Positions 42,186-52,702 are shown, numbered from the stretch's first letter. The stretch: 64,000 nt of DNA from Clostridia bacterium UC5.1-1D2 (GCA_001304855.1 BBZN01000019.1:16584-80583); one strand, 5' to 3'. Program-made: numbers and translations. The notes: generated by a model not told the origin, from the sequence alone.

Positions 42186-43146
42186 ATGAAAGTTTTAATT
42201 ACAGGCGCGGCAGGGCTTACAGGGGCTCATCTGGTACGGAATTGTCTGGCCGGAGGGGATACCGTTGTGGGCATCGATAATTTTTTCAGGGGAACAAGAG
42301 ACAACATTGCAGAATTGCTGGACAACGACCGTTTTACATTTCTGGAATGTGACTTCCGGGAGTACATAAAAATGGAGAGAGAGGCTGACTTTGACGGAGT
42401 TTACCATCTGGCGGCCATCGTTCCCACCAGATATTTCTATGAGGAGCCCTGCCTTACCTACGAAGTTAACTGCCAGGGAACCTACGAGATATTCCAATGG
42501 GCGCTGCGCAGCCGCATTCCCCCGTTTTGTCAACGCCTCAAGTTCGGAAATATACGGACATTCAAGGGAGTTTCCCACCAGGGAAACAACGCCCTCTCTG
42601 TATGATTCTGTAGACGTTACAACCCGCTGGTCCTATGCCCACGGAAAGATAATGACAGAGTATCTGCTGAACCACCACAGCAGCCGGATTAATGTGTGCC
42701 ATCTGCGCTATGCCAATGTGTATGGTCCCTATGATGTTGACGATAATCATGTGATACCTTATATATTGAACTGCATTGTTCATAACAAACCATGTCATTT
42801 GAATGTCCGCGCAGGAGAGATAGCCCGCTCCTTCCTGTACATGAGCGATTGTGCGGACGCCACCAGGCTTGCCATGCTCCATATGAAGAGCGGGACAAGC
42901 TATAACATAGGAAATCCGGAGGAAACGACGGTTCTGGATCTGTTTCATACCGCAGTTAAGGCGGCGGCGGGCCTGGGATATACATATGAACACAGCCCCC
43001 GATTTGACGTATCACGGCGCGGCGATCCGGCGCGGCGTGTGCTGGATATCTCCCGGGCAAAGGAAGAGCTTGGCTATTCGCCCGGAGTGATGCTGGAGGA
43101 GGGCCTGAGGAGGACGCTGGAATGGATACAAAGACAGCAGCTATAA
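42186..43146 (+). CDS. NAD-dependent epimerase/dehydratase (SDR), one frameshift
   Basis: Extended short-chain dehydrogenase acting on nucleotide sugars: GAAGLTGAHL Rossmann loop at residue 7, VYHLAAIVPTRYFYEEP, SSSEIYG and the catalytic Tyr-Lys pair in SYAHGKIMTE. One C is gained near 42524 (C4 read as C5), which cuts the frame before the active site. About 320 aa. Likely supplies the sugar (4-epimer or dehydrated form) for the surface glycan. The last 25 bp overlap the next gene. Confidence 0.87.
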
Positions 43147-43907
43147 TACTCTGCGCAGGTGTGGGCAGCCGTATAGGCCTGCCGCCTGAACAGAATAAAT
43201 GCGCAGTGTCCATGGGGGGAACGTCGCCTGTGGGGCATTGCGCCGCATCCTTGCTGAAGGCCGGAGCAGATAACATAACGGTCGTTGTGGGACATGCATC
43301 CCAATCGGTGAGAAAGGCCCTGGCTGATGGCGGGGAGAGCGGGCAGATTATGTTTGTGGAAAATCCTTACTTTAATTGGCATGGATGCAACTATTCCCTG
43401 GCCTGCGGCATGGAAAGCGCTTTTTCCGAAGAGGCGGAGAGGATTGTAATCGCAGAGGGGGATTCAATGCTCAACAGCGGTTCCATCGGACAATTGCTCC
43501 GCTCCGCCGCAAATGCGGCCTCCCTTGTAAGAGACGGGGAGTACGCCGATTACACCAGAAGCGTGATTGCAGTGGGGGAACAGGGGAACATCCTGGGCTA
43601 TGAGTATGATATGGGGCACACCGGAGATTTACAAAGCCGCCTGGACAGCCGGCGTATTGTTGGGGAGAGTATGCAGCTGTGGCTGTTTGCAGGCCGGGAG
43701 CTGCGCAGGCTGAAAGAACTGCTGAAAGAGTACCGCAGGGCTGCCGCAAGGGCCGAAACGCCCTTTCTTCACTCCGGCGTTCATTCGATTAATATGCTGA
43801 AGGCCAATATCCAGCCTGTCTTTTCGGATTTCCCGGACGACTGGATCAACCTCAACACACAGGAAGATTTAAGAAAGGCAGGTAATGTGAAATGGCTGAC
43901 AAGGTGA
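43122..43907 (+). CDS. Nucleotidyltransferase (MobA/LicC-like)
   Basis: 261 aa, intact. N-terminal nucleotide loop TAAIILCAGVGSRIGLPPEQ with the typical Lys in NKCAVSMGG; the acidic metal site is in VIAEGDSML; NWHGCNYSLACG is a substrate-loop pattern also seen in LicC-like cytidylyltransferases. It probably activates a small phosphorylated or phosphonate group as a CDP/CMP derivative for a LicD partner. Overlaps both neighbours, so it sits firmly inside the operon. Confidence 0.78.
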   Translation: MDTKTAAIILCAGVGSRIGLPPEQNKCAVSMGGTSPVGHCAASLLKAGADNITVVVGHASQSVRKALADGGESGQIMFVENPYFNWHGCNYSLACGMESAFSEEAERIVIAEGDSMLNSGSIGQLLRSAANAASLVRDGEYADYTRSVIAVGEQGNILGYEYDMGHTGDLQSRLDSRRIVGESMQLWLFAGRELRRLKELLKEYRRAAARAETPFLHSGVHSINMLKANIQPVFSDFPDDWINLNTQEDLRKAGNVKWLTR

Positions 43908-45987
43908 TGATTATCGGTTATGGCAGCACAGGAAAATATGTTTTGGATATGCTGACGAGGCTGCCCGAACTTAGGGACTGCAGGTACACAATCGTTTCCA
44001 GAACGGCAAAGGAGGAGGCGGAAAAACGAATAAATCTTACGCTGGTTTCCGCCGGTATTTTCGGATTGTATCCCAAGGTTACATATATTGCCTGCGACAT
44101 CAATGATACGGAAGGACTGAGCAGAATTCTTGCTTTTGAGGAGCCCGACGTGATCGCTTATACAGGACGGTATATGAAGGGGTTCAAATACGGCGAATTT
44201 TCCTATCCCAACCATATGGGATACGGCGTGTGGACGCCTATGGCTGCAGTTCTGGCCTGGAAGGTTATGAAGGCTGTAAGCCGTTCACAGGTGAATGCCC
44301 GGGTGATTAACACAAGCTATGGAGATGCGGTATCTCCTTTGCTGGCGGCCCGGGGCCTGGCTCCCTATACCAGCGCCGGCAACCTGAACCACCTGATTCC
44401 CCGCATTGCCCGGGCCTATGAGGCTTTGTCAGGTGAACCGGCCGGATCCGCGGATGTGACCTTTGCAGGGTCCCATTATGCCAATACCTATATATCCAAA
44501 GAGGGAACAGCAAAGGGCTCGCCCTATCTTCTGAACATCCGGGGCAGCAAGGATATAAGCGATGAAGCTGTCTTTAAAAAATGTGCAATACCAACGGCGT
44601 CAGGGCAGGATCGCAATATCATGATCGCCTCGGATGTGGTTATGCTGGTGCGGCTTTTGCTGGATAAAAGCGGCGCAGAGCATAAGATTCACGCCCCCGG
44701 GCCCTTTGGCTATATCGGCGGCTATCCTCTTTTGTTTAAAAACGGGGAGATGAAAGTGGACGAAACATGTTTTACCCTGGATGAGATGAGGGCGGTGAAC
44801 GAGAGCAGCCTGCGCTGCGACGGCATTGACAAGCTGGATGAGAACGGAATCCACTTTACAAAAGAGGCTGTGGATAAGATGAAGGCTGTATTTGGAATCG
44901 ACTACCCAAAGACAGTGGCTCTGGAGGACTGCGAGCGGTTTGCGGCGCAGATTGCCGAAACGATAGGGGCTTTTATGCGGCCGCCAACTGAAATTAAAAT
45001 TACGCCCTGTGAACTGCGCAAGCTCCAGATGGTTGAGCTGGACATTCTGCTGGAGCTGGACAGAGTCTGCAGGCAAAATCATATAAGCTATTTTCTTTGC
45101 GGCGGAACGCTCCTTGGGGCGGTACGCCATGGGGGATTTATACCCTGGGACGACGATGTGGACGTAGCTTTTTCCGCCGTGACTACGAGCGGTTTTGCCA
45201 GGTGTTCCGGCAGGAGGCGGATCCTTCCAGATACTTTCTGCAGACATGGAAAACAGACAGGCATTACCGCTGGAATTATGGCAAGATCCGTCGGGTTGGC
45301 ACCGAATATATCCGCGCCGGACAGGAGCATATGAAATACAAAACAGGTATTTCAATCGATATATTTCCATATGATTACCTGCCAATCGATGAGGAACTGC
45401 ATAGAAAGATCCTTTCCGATGCGCAGAAAAAATTCATCCGTCCGGATCTTTTCAAATGGGAGCTGAGCAGGGAGTTTCTGAATTCAAGGGACATGCGCCC
45501 CATACGGGTACAGGCCCGGAAATGTGCATGCCTGAGGAAAATCGCATATTCCATAGTGGGAAAATACCAGGCCCCCCAATGGTATATGCGCCTGTGGTAC
45601 GGCCTGCTGTCGCTGCTTCCGGGGAGAGCCATGGCCGCTTTACTGGAGAAAACCGCATGTGCATATAACGACGCCGAAAAATACGGGGGAAAAGGGGTCA
45701 GGCAGTTTGGCTACGCCTTCGATTGGAAACAGCCCAGCCTGGGCTGGCGTTCAGATAAACTGGCGGAACGTGCCGAGATCGAATTTGAGGGATTCAGCCT
45801 GTTTACTGTAAAAGACACCCACTGGTATCTTAGCAGCGAATTCGGGGAGAACTACATGGAACTGCCTCCCAAGGAGCTGCGCTATGCAGTGGCGCCTGCA
45901 TCGAAAATCGATTTTGGCAATGTATTCAGTCAAATGGAATGGTGTACAGAAGACTACTTACACCCGGAGGAATCCATAAATGGTTAA
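43892..45987 (+). CDS. Rossmann-fold dehydrogenase-like domain followed by LicD phosphotransferase, one frameshift
   Basis: Residues 1-~345: NAD(P)-binding saccharopine-dehydrogenase-like enzyme (VMIIGYGSTGKYVLDML). Residues ~365-698: LicD domain ([38 protein letters not shown]), a family that transfers phosphocholine-like groups from CDP carriers to glycans. One T is missing near 45172 (T6 read as T5), inside the LicD domain. The join may be false: an ATG at ~44971 has AGGGGC upstream, and a one-base change would end the first gene there. The N-terminal part could reduce a phosphonate intermediate, but this is a guess. Confidence 0.75.
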
Positions 45988-46910
45988 AGAAAAGCAGATT
46001 CAGCCTCTGTCACCTGGCGAATTGCGGACATTACAGCTGACGGAGCTTGAGTTATTAATAGAGTTTGACCGCATCTGCCGCAAGAATCATATTAAATACA
46101 CAATTATAGGCGGCACGCTTCTGGGGGCAGTGCGCCATAAGGGGTTTATACCCTGGGACGACGACGCGGACGTGGCATTGCTGCGGTCTGAATATGAAGC
46201 CTTTGTCAGGGCGTGTGACCATGATCTGGACAGCGGGCGGTATTATTTCCAGGATCGGTTTCAGACGGAAGGCTACAGGTGGGGCTATGGGAAACTGCGC
46301 ATGAGAGGCACTTCCTTTGTGCGTCCTAATACGGAGCATATGCCTATGAACAGGGGGTATATATTGACGTCATGCCTGTGGATTATATACCCGACAGCAA
46401 GGCCGGGCAGCTGATCTGCAATGTCATTTCCTTCTTTTTCCGCAAAGCGTCCTGGGCGGAAGTAGGGAAATCCACAGAAAAGAATTTCTTTTGCAAAGCT
46501 CTGTACTGTCTGATGGCTTTGATTCCTCTGAGAACGCTGAATAAGGCCTATGAAAAATTTGTGAGGGGCCTGAACCGCAGCCCCACGGCTTATCTGCGCT
46601 GCCTGGCAGTGCCTGTAATAACCTCAAAAGGACACAGCGGCTACTGGCGCTATAAAGCGGATTGCTGGAACGCCTGACGGAATATGAGTTTGAAGGATAT
46701 TCATTGTTGGGAATTGCCGATTGTGACTTGGCCCTCAGCCGTATGTACGGGGATTATATGCAGCCGGTGCGGTTTCCTCCTGTTAGCCTTTCTTCGTGTT
46801 CCCTTCCCTGTCCTGGGGATATCAGAATTGCATCAGAGTTAAAAGAAACCTTGGAGAGGGATGGGATAGAAGGCCAGGCTTCAGGGGGAGACGACGGAAC
46901 GGTTACGTAA
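45980..46910 (+). CDS. LicD family phosphotransferase 2, two frameshifts
   Basis: About 311 aa. [40 protein letters not shown] is the hallmark LicD nucleotidyltransferase-fold core, followed by EYEFEGYSLLGIADCD and MYGDYMQP near the end. One G is missing near 46353 and one T near 46663. The last ~35 residues do not look like the usual LicD tail, so another indel is possible. Start 45980 overlaps the preceding stop by 8 bp. Confidence 0.82.
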
Positions 46911-46945
46911 AATAAGATGGGAAGAAAGAGAAAGGATAATTATCT

Positions 46946-47817
46946 ATGGACAAACGTAAGGTTCTGATTCACGGCGCTGATACCCGTGGACAAAAACTTG
47001 TAAAACGTATTAACTCAATTTTTGATATTGTGGGATTTATTGAAAGGGATCCCGGTATCAGAAATGCCGCAGGCAGCGAATATGCCTGCTACAGGGATAT
47101 CAGCGAGTTTATGAGGGATACAGACGGGGAAGGCGGTATCGATTTTATCCTTTCCATCGTTGAAGATTTCAATGGGCTCCAGCGTGAATATATGAATAAA
47201 GGGATTCCGTTCCACAAGATATTGGACTTGCGGCATGTCCATCAATATGAAAAGCATATTTTACACCAATGCCTTGCAAACGAGATTCACCGCCGCAATG
47301 TGCCTGGTTCGGTTGCCGAACTTGGGGTGGACTTCGGCGATACCGCAAAATACATAAACCTCTATTTTCCTGACAGAACCTGTTACCTTTTTGACACGTT
47401 CAGAGGATTTGACAAGAGGGATATAGACCCCACCCAGGCGCGGACGTCAGAATTGCTTGAGTATTACGATGTCCGTTCCACGGCAGGGGACGTGCTGGAC
47501 AAGATGTTTTATCCTGAAAAATGTGTTGTCAAGGAGGGATATTTCCCGGAATCATTGGACGGACTGGAGGACAGGTTTGCCTTTGTCCATATTGATTGTG
47601 ATTTATATAAACCTATAACAGCCGGACTTGAATATTTTTATCCCCGGCTCAACTACGGCGGTTTATAGCAGTTCATGATTACTATAGCTTGTCTTTTCCC
47701 CAGGCCAAAGAGGCTGTCAGGGACTTTGCCGAAAATCATCATCTTACGTTTGTGACTGATTTTTTCTCGGAGACGGCGGTGTTCTGCAAAGGAGGATCTG
47801 AGGACCTGACGCTGTAA
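46946..47817 (+). CDS. TylF/MycF-type methyltransferase with N-terminal nucleotide-binding-like domain, one frameshift
   Basis: About 291 aa. The N-terminal ~90 residues (VLIHGADTRGQKLVKRI) resemble the small Rossmann domain found in several sugar-modifying enzymes. The C-terminal domain matches the TylF O-methyltransferase family: VAELGVDFGDTAKYIN (SAM loop), LFDTFRGFD, VHIDCDLYKPITAGLEYFY (metal-binding Asp pair). One T is missing near 47665 (T4 read as T3); the repaired stop is 47815-47817. It may O-methylate a sugar or phosphonate of the surface polymer. Confidence 0.8.
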
Positions 47818-47842
47818 AAGATTAAGAAGAGGTGCACACAAA

Positions 47843-48895
47843 ATGGTTGATAAGAAATATTGTATGAGTTCCTATTTGGCATTCCGCTATATTGAGAAAG
47901 ACAATGTGGATTTTTATGAAGAAACAAAACATTATAACTTTGTTCCTCCAGAGGAAAACCAAAGAATATATGTATCTGCAGCCAAGGAAATAGACGAAGA
48001 AATTGCTTTGAAATTCCGGGAGATGAAGGGACAGAAGCTTGGTCTTATGCTTAGCGGCGGTATGGATTCGGCTAGTCTGGCGTCCTATATGCCGGGAGGG
48101 GACGCATATACATTCCGCTTTCTGGGGGGAGAATTTGAGACGCAGGAATTGAAACGGGCGGAATATTTTGCGGACTATTATCATTTGAATCTCCACTATG
48201 TGGACATAGACTGGGATACGGTGACGCAAAATCTTGTTCCTGTTATGAAAGCCAAGGGGGCTCCCGTACATTCCATCGAACCCCAGCTATACCAGGCAGC
48301 GTTACAGGCAAAAAGAGACGGGATCCAACGGCTGATTGTGGTGAGAGCGCAGATCTGATATTCGGAGGAATGGATCAGCTCCTGTCGGAGGACTGGAAAC
48401 TGGAGGACTTCAGGGAGAGGTATATTTTCACGAAGCCCCAGGCTGTTTTGAGAGAACCGGCTGATGTTTCCTATGTATTTGAACGGTACAGACAGGGCGA
48501 AAAAATAGATTTTCTTACGTTCATGGATGATATTTTTTCCATTGAGAGTTCCGGTTCCTACTTTAATGCCTTTGGCGCCGCCACATGCCCTATACCGATC
48601 CCTACGCCAATTTTAAAATGAGAGATAACCTTGACTTATACAGAGTACGCCACGGCGAACCCAAATACCTGATCCGGGAATTGTTTGCAATGAAATATCC
48701 CGGTTATCCAATTCCCCAAAAGGTTACCATGCCAAGACCCGTTGACGCATACTTTAAGGGTGGGAAGGACCGAAAAGAGAGGAATTTCGGAAGGATATTG
48801 AAATGAGTACGCTGACGGGCAACCAGAAATGGCAGTTGTATTGCCTGGAAGAATTTTTGAATTTATACGAACCTGGGAAGGATCATAGACTGTAA
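47843..48895 (+). CDS. Asparagine-synthase-like ATP-pyrophosphatase, three frameshifts
   Basis: ATP-dependent adenylating enzyme with the N-type PP-loop LGLMLSGGMDSASLASYM (~residue 67) and IFGGMDQLL, but without an N-terminal glutaminase domain (no Cys2). About 351 aa. One G is missing near 48331, one base near 48586, and one G near 48762; the repaired stop is 48893-48895. Such domains make amides or amidines on sugars or peptides (asparagine synthetase, WbpG-like, beta-lactam synthetase). Its place in the cluster suggests amidation of a glycan or phosphonate; the ammonia source is unclear. Confidence 0.75.
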
Positions 48896-49001
48896 ATTAC
48901 GGAATCACTCTGGGCCTGGTATTCACGGAAGGAAATGAAAGGGTTCTTAAAGAAATCCCTGTCCAGGCGCTGATTCCATAAAAAGGAAAGACAGATTGCA
49001 A

Positions 49002-50128
49002 ATGAATAAAAGAAAAAATTACCGCTGCCATCCGCGCCTGACTGAAAAGCCGATTATTCTATATCCGGCGGGGGAATATGGGCGTGAAATGCTGAAAGAA
49101 CTGCGCCGCCTTAAGGTGGTGCCCGCCGCATTCTGCGACTCCAGCGATGGCAAAATCGGCACAAGAATAAACGGAATTGCAGTGGAATCTCTGGAATGCC
49201 TGCTGGAAAGATATGGGAAGGAAGGGGCGCTTTATGTAGTTAACTCGGTTTATAACTATTCGCAGATAGAGGCAAGGCTTATGAGCAATGGAGTGCCTGC
49301 AAGCTGCATTCTTTCACCGGACATCTATTCCTACTGTGATACAGGAATAATTGAACGTCCCATTGAATTGAGTCCCTATGATCACACACAATTAAAGGCC
49401 TGTTACCTGGATTTGCTTCTGTTTTTTCCACCAGGTATGCGAAAAATATGATATCCCTATTATATATCGTCCGGAACGCTGCTGGGGGCGGTGCGGCATA
49501 AGGGCTTTATCCCCTGGGACGACGACATTGATGCAGCGATGCTGCGCAAGGATTATAACAAATTTTACAGGGTGGTGAAAGCAGAGCTGGGTCAAAAATA
49601 TGCGGTGCAGGAGATGCAGACGAGAAACAATCTTGGCTGAAGAACAGTATGTATCGTGTTTTTGCCGGTAATCAGAGAATGATGATATCGATTGACACCT
49701 TTCCCATCGATTATGTGTTTGCTTTTCCTAATTCCTTCAACTTTGTTCAGGAACGGCTGTCTATTTTTCTGAGCAGGCTGTCTGTAAAGTACAGATGGTA
49801 CCACAGGAAGACCCGCTTAAGCATCCTTGGACGGCTGCTTCGCAGAATGGCAATTGCCGTCAACCAAACCTGTAATTGCTGTAAGACGGGATGGCTGCAT
49901 TATTTTACACCGGATGCGCCGAATCTTTACCGGAACAGAGTATATGACAAGACTTGGATTGGCAGGCGCACATTGCTTGAATTTGAGGGTCATCAATTCT
50001 ACGGGCCGGAACAGTACGACAAGGTGCTGCGTCAAATGTTTGACAGTAATTACATGGAACTGCCTCCGCCGGAAAAACGCATTTTGCCACATGCAATATC
50101 AGACTTGAAATTTCCCCAGAACCGTTAA
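49002..50128 (+). CDS. LicD family phosphotransferase 3 with N-terminal Rossmann-like domain, frameshifts
   Basis: About 375 aa. Residues ~18-110: small nucleotide-binding-like fold ([19 protein letters not shown]). The LicD core follows: [41 protein letters not shown] and [30 protein letters not shown]. Frame breaks near 49423 (one T too many), 49453 (one T lost) and 49630. The start is uncertain: ATG 49002 is listed; a TTG at 48996 has better spacing to AAAAGGAAAG. A third LicD in one cluster suggests several different decorations or acceptor positions. Confidence 0.78.
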
Positions 50129-50173
50129 AATTTTCCCGGTGACAATATTAGGCCGGTGATAGAGAGGTAAAGA

Positions 50174-50926
50174 ATGAACGAATCGTTGGACTTTATTAAA
50201 AAGGATAAATTATATATTCGTTTCCTGGTGGCAGTGGTTGGCCAGGCATGTAATCTGCGCTGCCGGGATTGTGCTAATTTTGCGCCGTTTGCCCCGAAAG
50301 AGACGCTGAGATATGAGGTGAATGACATAATTGAGCATCTGAAAATAATTACAGACTGCTCCAGGATCCGGTTATTACAAATTCAGGGAGGAGAGCCCTT
50401 CGTCTACCCGCAGCTGGGGAATTACTGGATTTTGTGCAGAAATGTTCCGAAATAGAAAAATGCCTCATTGCTACAAACGGTACGGTGTTGCCAAATGTGA
50501 GCCCCAATTGCTGCAGCATAAAAATTTATAGTCCGTATCAGCAATTATCCTGTGGCCGTAAATATCAGTAAAAAAATTCAGGAATGGCTCCAATCCAATT
50601 CCATCCGCTATGAGGTTTATCATTTTGTTTCAAAAGAGGATAAATGGTTTGATATGGGAAAATGGATTGTTAGGGCATTGTTCCCGATCGGTGATTGCGC
50701 GAAAAGTGCAGTTGTTCCAGCTTCCCTTGCAGATAAAGGCAGGGAAGGAGGGCGGGGGGTATGTTCCGGTATCCCGCAGTGGGGAGTTTAAGGAATTGCT
50801 CAGTGAGTACATAAGCAATCCCCATTATATGGAGGCCTGCCGTTATTGTAACGGAACGGATCCAGGGGCGTCTGTTGAGCCGCAGTCCAACTGAAGCCCA
50901 AGGAAAGATGGGAGGATTTCCTTTAA
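50174..50926 (+). CDS. Radical SAM enzyme, several frameshifts
   Basis: 4Fe-4S/SAM motif CNLRCRDC (CxxxCxxC) at residue ~28, then LQIQGGEPFVYPQL, the typical GGEP loop. The repaired C-terminus carries CRYCNGTDPG, a possible auxiliary-cluster Cys pair. At least four indels (near 50417, ~50505-50530, ~50670 and 50882); the repaired stop is 50924-50926, ~250 aa. This is the most damaged gene in the window, so real decay cannot be excluded. Its position suggests modification of a sugar or phosphonate; substrate unknown. Confidence 0.7.
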
Positions 50927-51066
50927 GGGTCTATGCCCTTGGAGGCAGGTATGACGATTCAGGGACAGTTCTGTTTGCTGAAAACAGGAAGTCAATCATC
51001 TTCCGGGCTACTGGGAAAATCTTAGTGTGCTCAGACTTGAATGTTTAGGAATGGAGGGGAAGGGTA

Positions 51067-51495
51067 GTGACAAAATATAAAATCGGATATACCACCGGTG
51101 TGTTTGATCTGTTCCATATCGGACATCTGAATCTGCTCAGAAGGGCAAAGGAGCAATGCGATTATCTCATTGTGGGGGTAAGCAGCGATGAACTTGTTTC
51201 GTATAAAAATAAACGGGCGGTGATACCCTTTGTAGAACGGATCCAGATTGTACAGGCAATTAAGTATGTTGATGAAGCTGTGCCTCAATATAATATGGAC
51301 AAGATGGAGGCATGGAAGAAATACCAATTTAATGCAATTTTCGTGGGCGACGACTGGAAAAATACAGAAAGATGGAACAGGTTTGAACAAGAGTTTGCAA
51401 AAATTGGCGTAGATATTGTTTATTTCCCTTATACCAGAAACATCTCCTCCACACTTTTAAATGAAACTCTTTTAAAGCTAAGGGCGGAAAAATAG
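51067..51495 (+). CDS. tagD: Glycerol-3-phosphate cytidylyltransferase (TagD/GCT family)
   Basis: 142 aa, intact. The nucleotidyltransferase HxGH motif is in TGVFDLFHIGHLNLLRRAKE; VGVSSDELVSYKNKRAVIPF and FVGDDWKNTERW match GCT. The usual RTEGISTT is varied (RNISSTLLN). Makes CDP-glycerol or a related CDP-polyol, the donor for the polymer transferase 12 kb upstream. GTG start 51067 behind GGAGGGGAAGG. Last gene of the cluster; the convergent TetR gene ends 26 bp later. Confidence 0.88.
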   Translation: MTKYKIGYTTGVFDLFHIGHLNLLRRAKEQCDYLIVGVSSDELVSYKNKRAVIPFVERIQIVQAIKYVDEAVPQYNMDKMEAWKKYQFNAIFVGDDWKNTERWNRFEQEFAKIGVDIVYFPYTRNISSTLLNETLLKLRAEK

Positions 51496-51521
51496 AGCTT
51501 GTTATATGGCCTTCCTCCTTT

Positions 51522-52139
51522 TTACTGCGCCCGCATAAGAAACTGCAGCGTATCTTCGGGGATGTTCATACTCTTTTCCTGCATCTGTGTGAAGGCTGTA
51601 AGCACCCGTCCGATATCCTCCGGCCGGGCGGGAATGAGGTGGTTGTCCAGGGTGATGGTCAGGACTGTGAGGACAATTTGCGCCGTCTCCTCCGGGTACT
51701 CACAGCAGATGGCCCCCTCCCGGATGCCCTGGCGGATGATATCGGTGAGAATTGGCTTCAGCTTGGTTATGATAATCCGGCAGAATTTCTGGTGGATAAA
51801 GGCAATCTCCTGCTGGCCGTTGAAGGAAGTGCTTTTCTCCTGGCGGCGGAGTTCTGTGGAGGAGTCCAGGCAGGCATGGTAGATAATCTCCATTTTCTGG
51901 AATGCATTTAAGCCCGAGGCGGCAGCCAGCTCCCTGCCCTTGTCCAGAACACGGGAGTAGGAACGCTCAATCACCCCGTCAATAATATCATTTTTGGAAG
52001 AAAAATAGTAATAAATACTTCCTTTTCCAATCCCTGCTTTCACAGCAATATCACTGACGGTAATCGCCTGGGCCTGGGCTGTGTGCATCAACTCCTGCAT
52101 GGCATCCAGGATACGCTCCCGTTTGTTATAATTCTGCAT
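51522..52139 (-). CDS. TetR-family transcriptional regulator
   Basis: 205 aa, intact. N-terminal helix-turn-helix (ITVSDIAVKAGIGKGSIYYY then FSSKNDIID), ligand-binding C-terminal half. Divergent from the SCP2/condensation operon; the shared 180-bp region holds two related palindromes (TTTCGAC-N5-GTCGAAA and GAC-N5-GTC) that are probable operators. It likely represses that operon until an acyl or amphipathic ligand binds (inference). Confidence 0.88.
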   Translation of the reverse strand: MQNYNKRERILDAMQELMHTAQAQAITVSDIAVKAGIGKGSIYYYFSSKNDIIDGVIERSYSRVLDKGRELAAASGLNAFQKMEIIYHACLDSSTELRRQEKSTSFNGQQEIAFIHQKFCRIIITKLKPILTDIIRQGIREGAICCEYPEETAQIVLTVLTITLDNHLIPARPEDIGRVLTAFTQMQEKSMNIPEDTLQFLMRAQ

Positions 52140-52206
52140 AAAAAATCCTCCGCCTTCTCCTTAGAATACCTCCTAGTATACCAGAATAAAAATGAAAAAG
52201 CCAGAC

Positions 52207-52235
52207 TTGACTGACGGTCGAAAAGATGGTAAGGT
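52207..52235 (+). promoter_or_regulatory. Promoter of SCP2/condensation operon
   Basis: TTGACT (52207-52212), 17-bp spacer, TAAGGT (52230-52235). The first palindrome (52209-52219) overlaps the -35. Confidence 0.45.
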
Positions 52236-52267
52236 TAATCCGATACGGTTTCGACTGATGGTCGAAA
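52209..52267. promoter_or_regulatory. Paired TetR-type operators
   Basis: Site 1: GACTGACGGTC (52209-52219), continuing GAAAA. Site 2: TTTCGACTGATGGTCGAAA (52249-52267), a perfect 7-bp inverted repeat with a 5-bp spacer. Centres are 44 bp apart, about four helical turns. Confidence 0.65.
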
Positions 52268-52319
52268 ACCGGATATGGATAAATCTATAAACTAAGAATA
52301 AAGAGTCAGGGAAGGTTTT

Positions 52320-52658
52320 ATGATGAAAGAAAAGAAGAGTATCACGTATGAGGAAGTATTTGAGAAAGTGAAGAAGCTGTTTATGAGTGCAGATGCAAGC
52401 AAGGTGGACGAACATCTGGCATTTCAGTTTAATATTACAGGGGAAGGCCAAGGCATTTTTTACGCTGAAGTGAAGGATGGCCGGATTTTTGTAGAACCGT
52501 ACGAGTATTATGACAGGGACGCAATTTTTATCTGTACTGCAGATACGCTGCTGAAGCTGGCGGCAGGAAAATTGGACCCTGTTTTTGCATTTACAACAGG
52601 TAAACTGAAAGTGGAGGGCAGCCTGGAGCAGGCTCTTAAGCTTCAGAAGTTTCTTTAA
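52320..52658 (+). CDS. SCP2 sterol-binding-domain protein
   Basis: 112 aa, intact. Small lipid/acyl-CoA-binding fold: VDEHLAFQFNITGEGQGIFY, DAIFICTADTLLKLAAGKLD, FTTGKLKVEGSLEQALKLQK. Probably carries a fatty or hydrophobic intermediate for the enzymes encoded downstream. GGAAGG site upstream. First gene behind the TetR-controlled promoter. Confidence 0.82.
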   Translation: MMKEKKSITYEEVFEKVKKLFMSADASKVDEHLAFQFNITGEGQGIFYAEVKDGRIFVEPYEYYDRDAIFICTADTLLKLAAGKLDPVFAFTTGKLKVEGSLEQALKLQKFL

Positions 52659-52702
52659 GGTCCGGGAGCGTTTGCTGCCCGGCGCACAGGAAAGGAGTAC
52701 AT

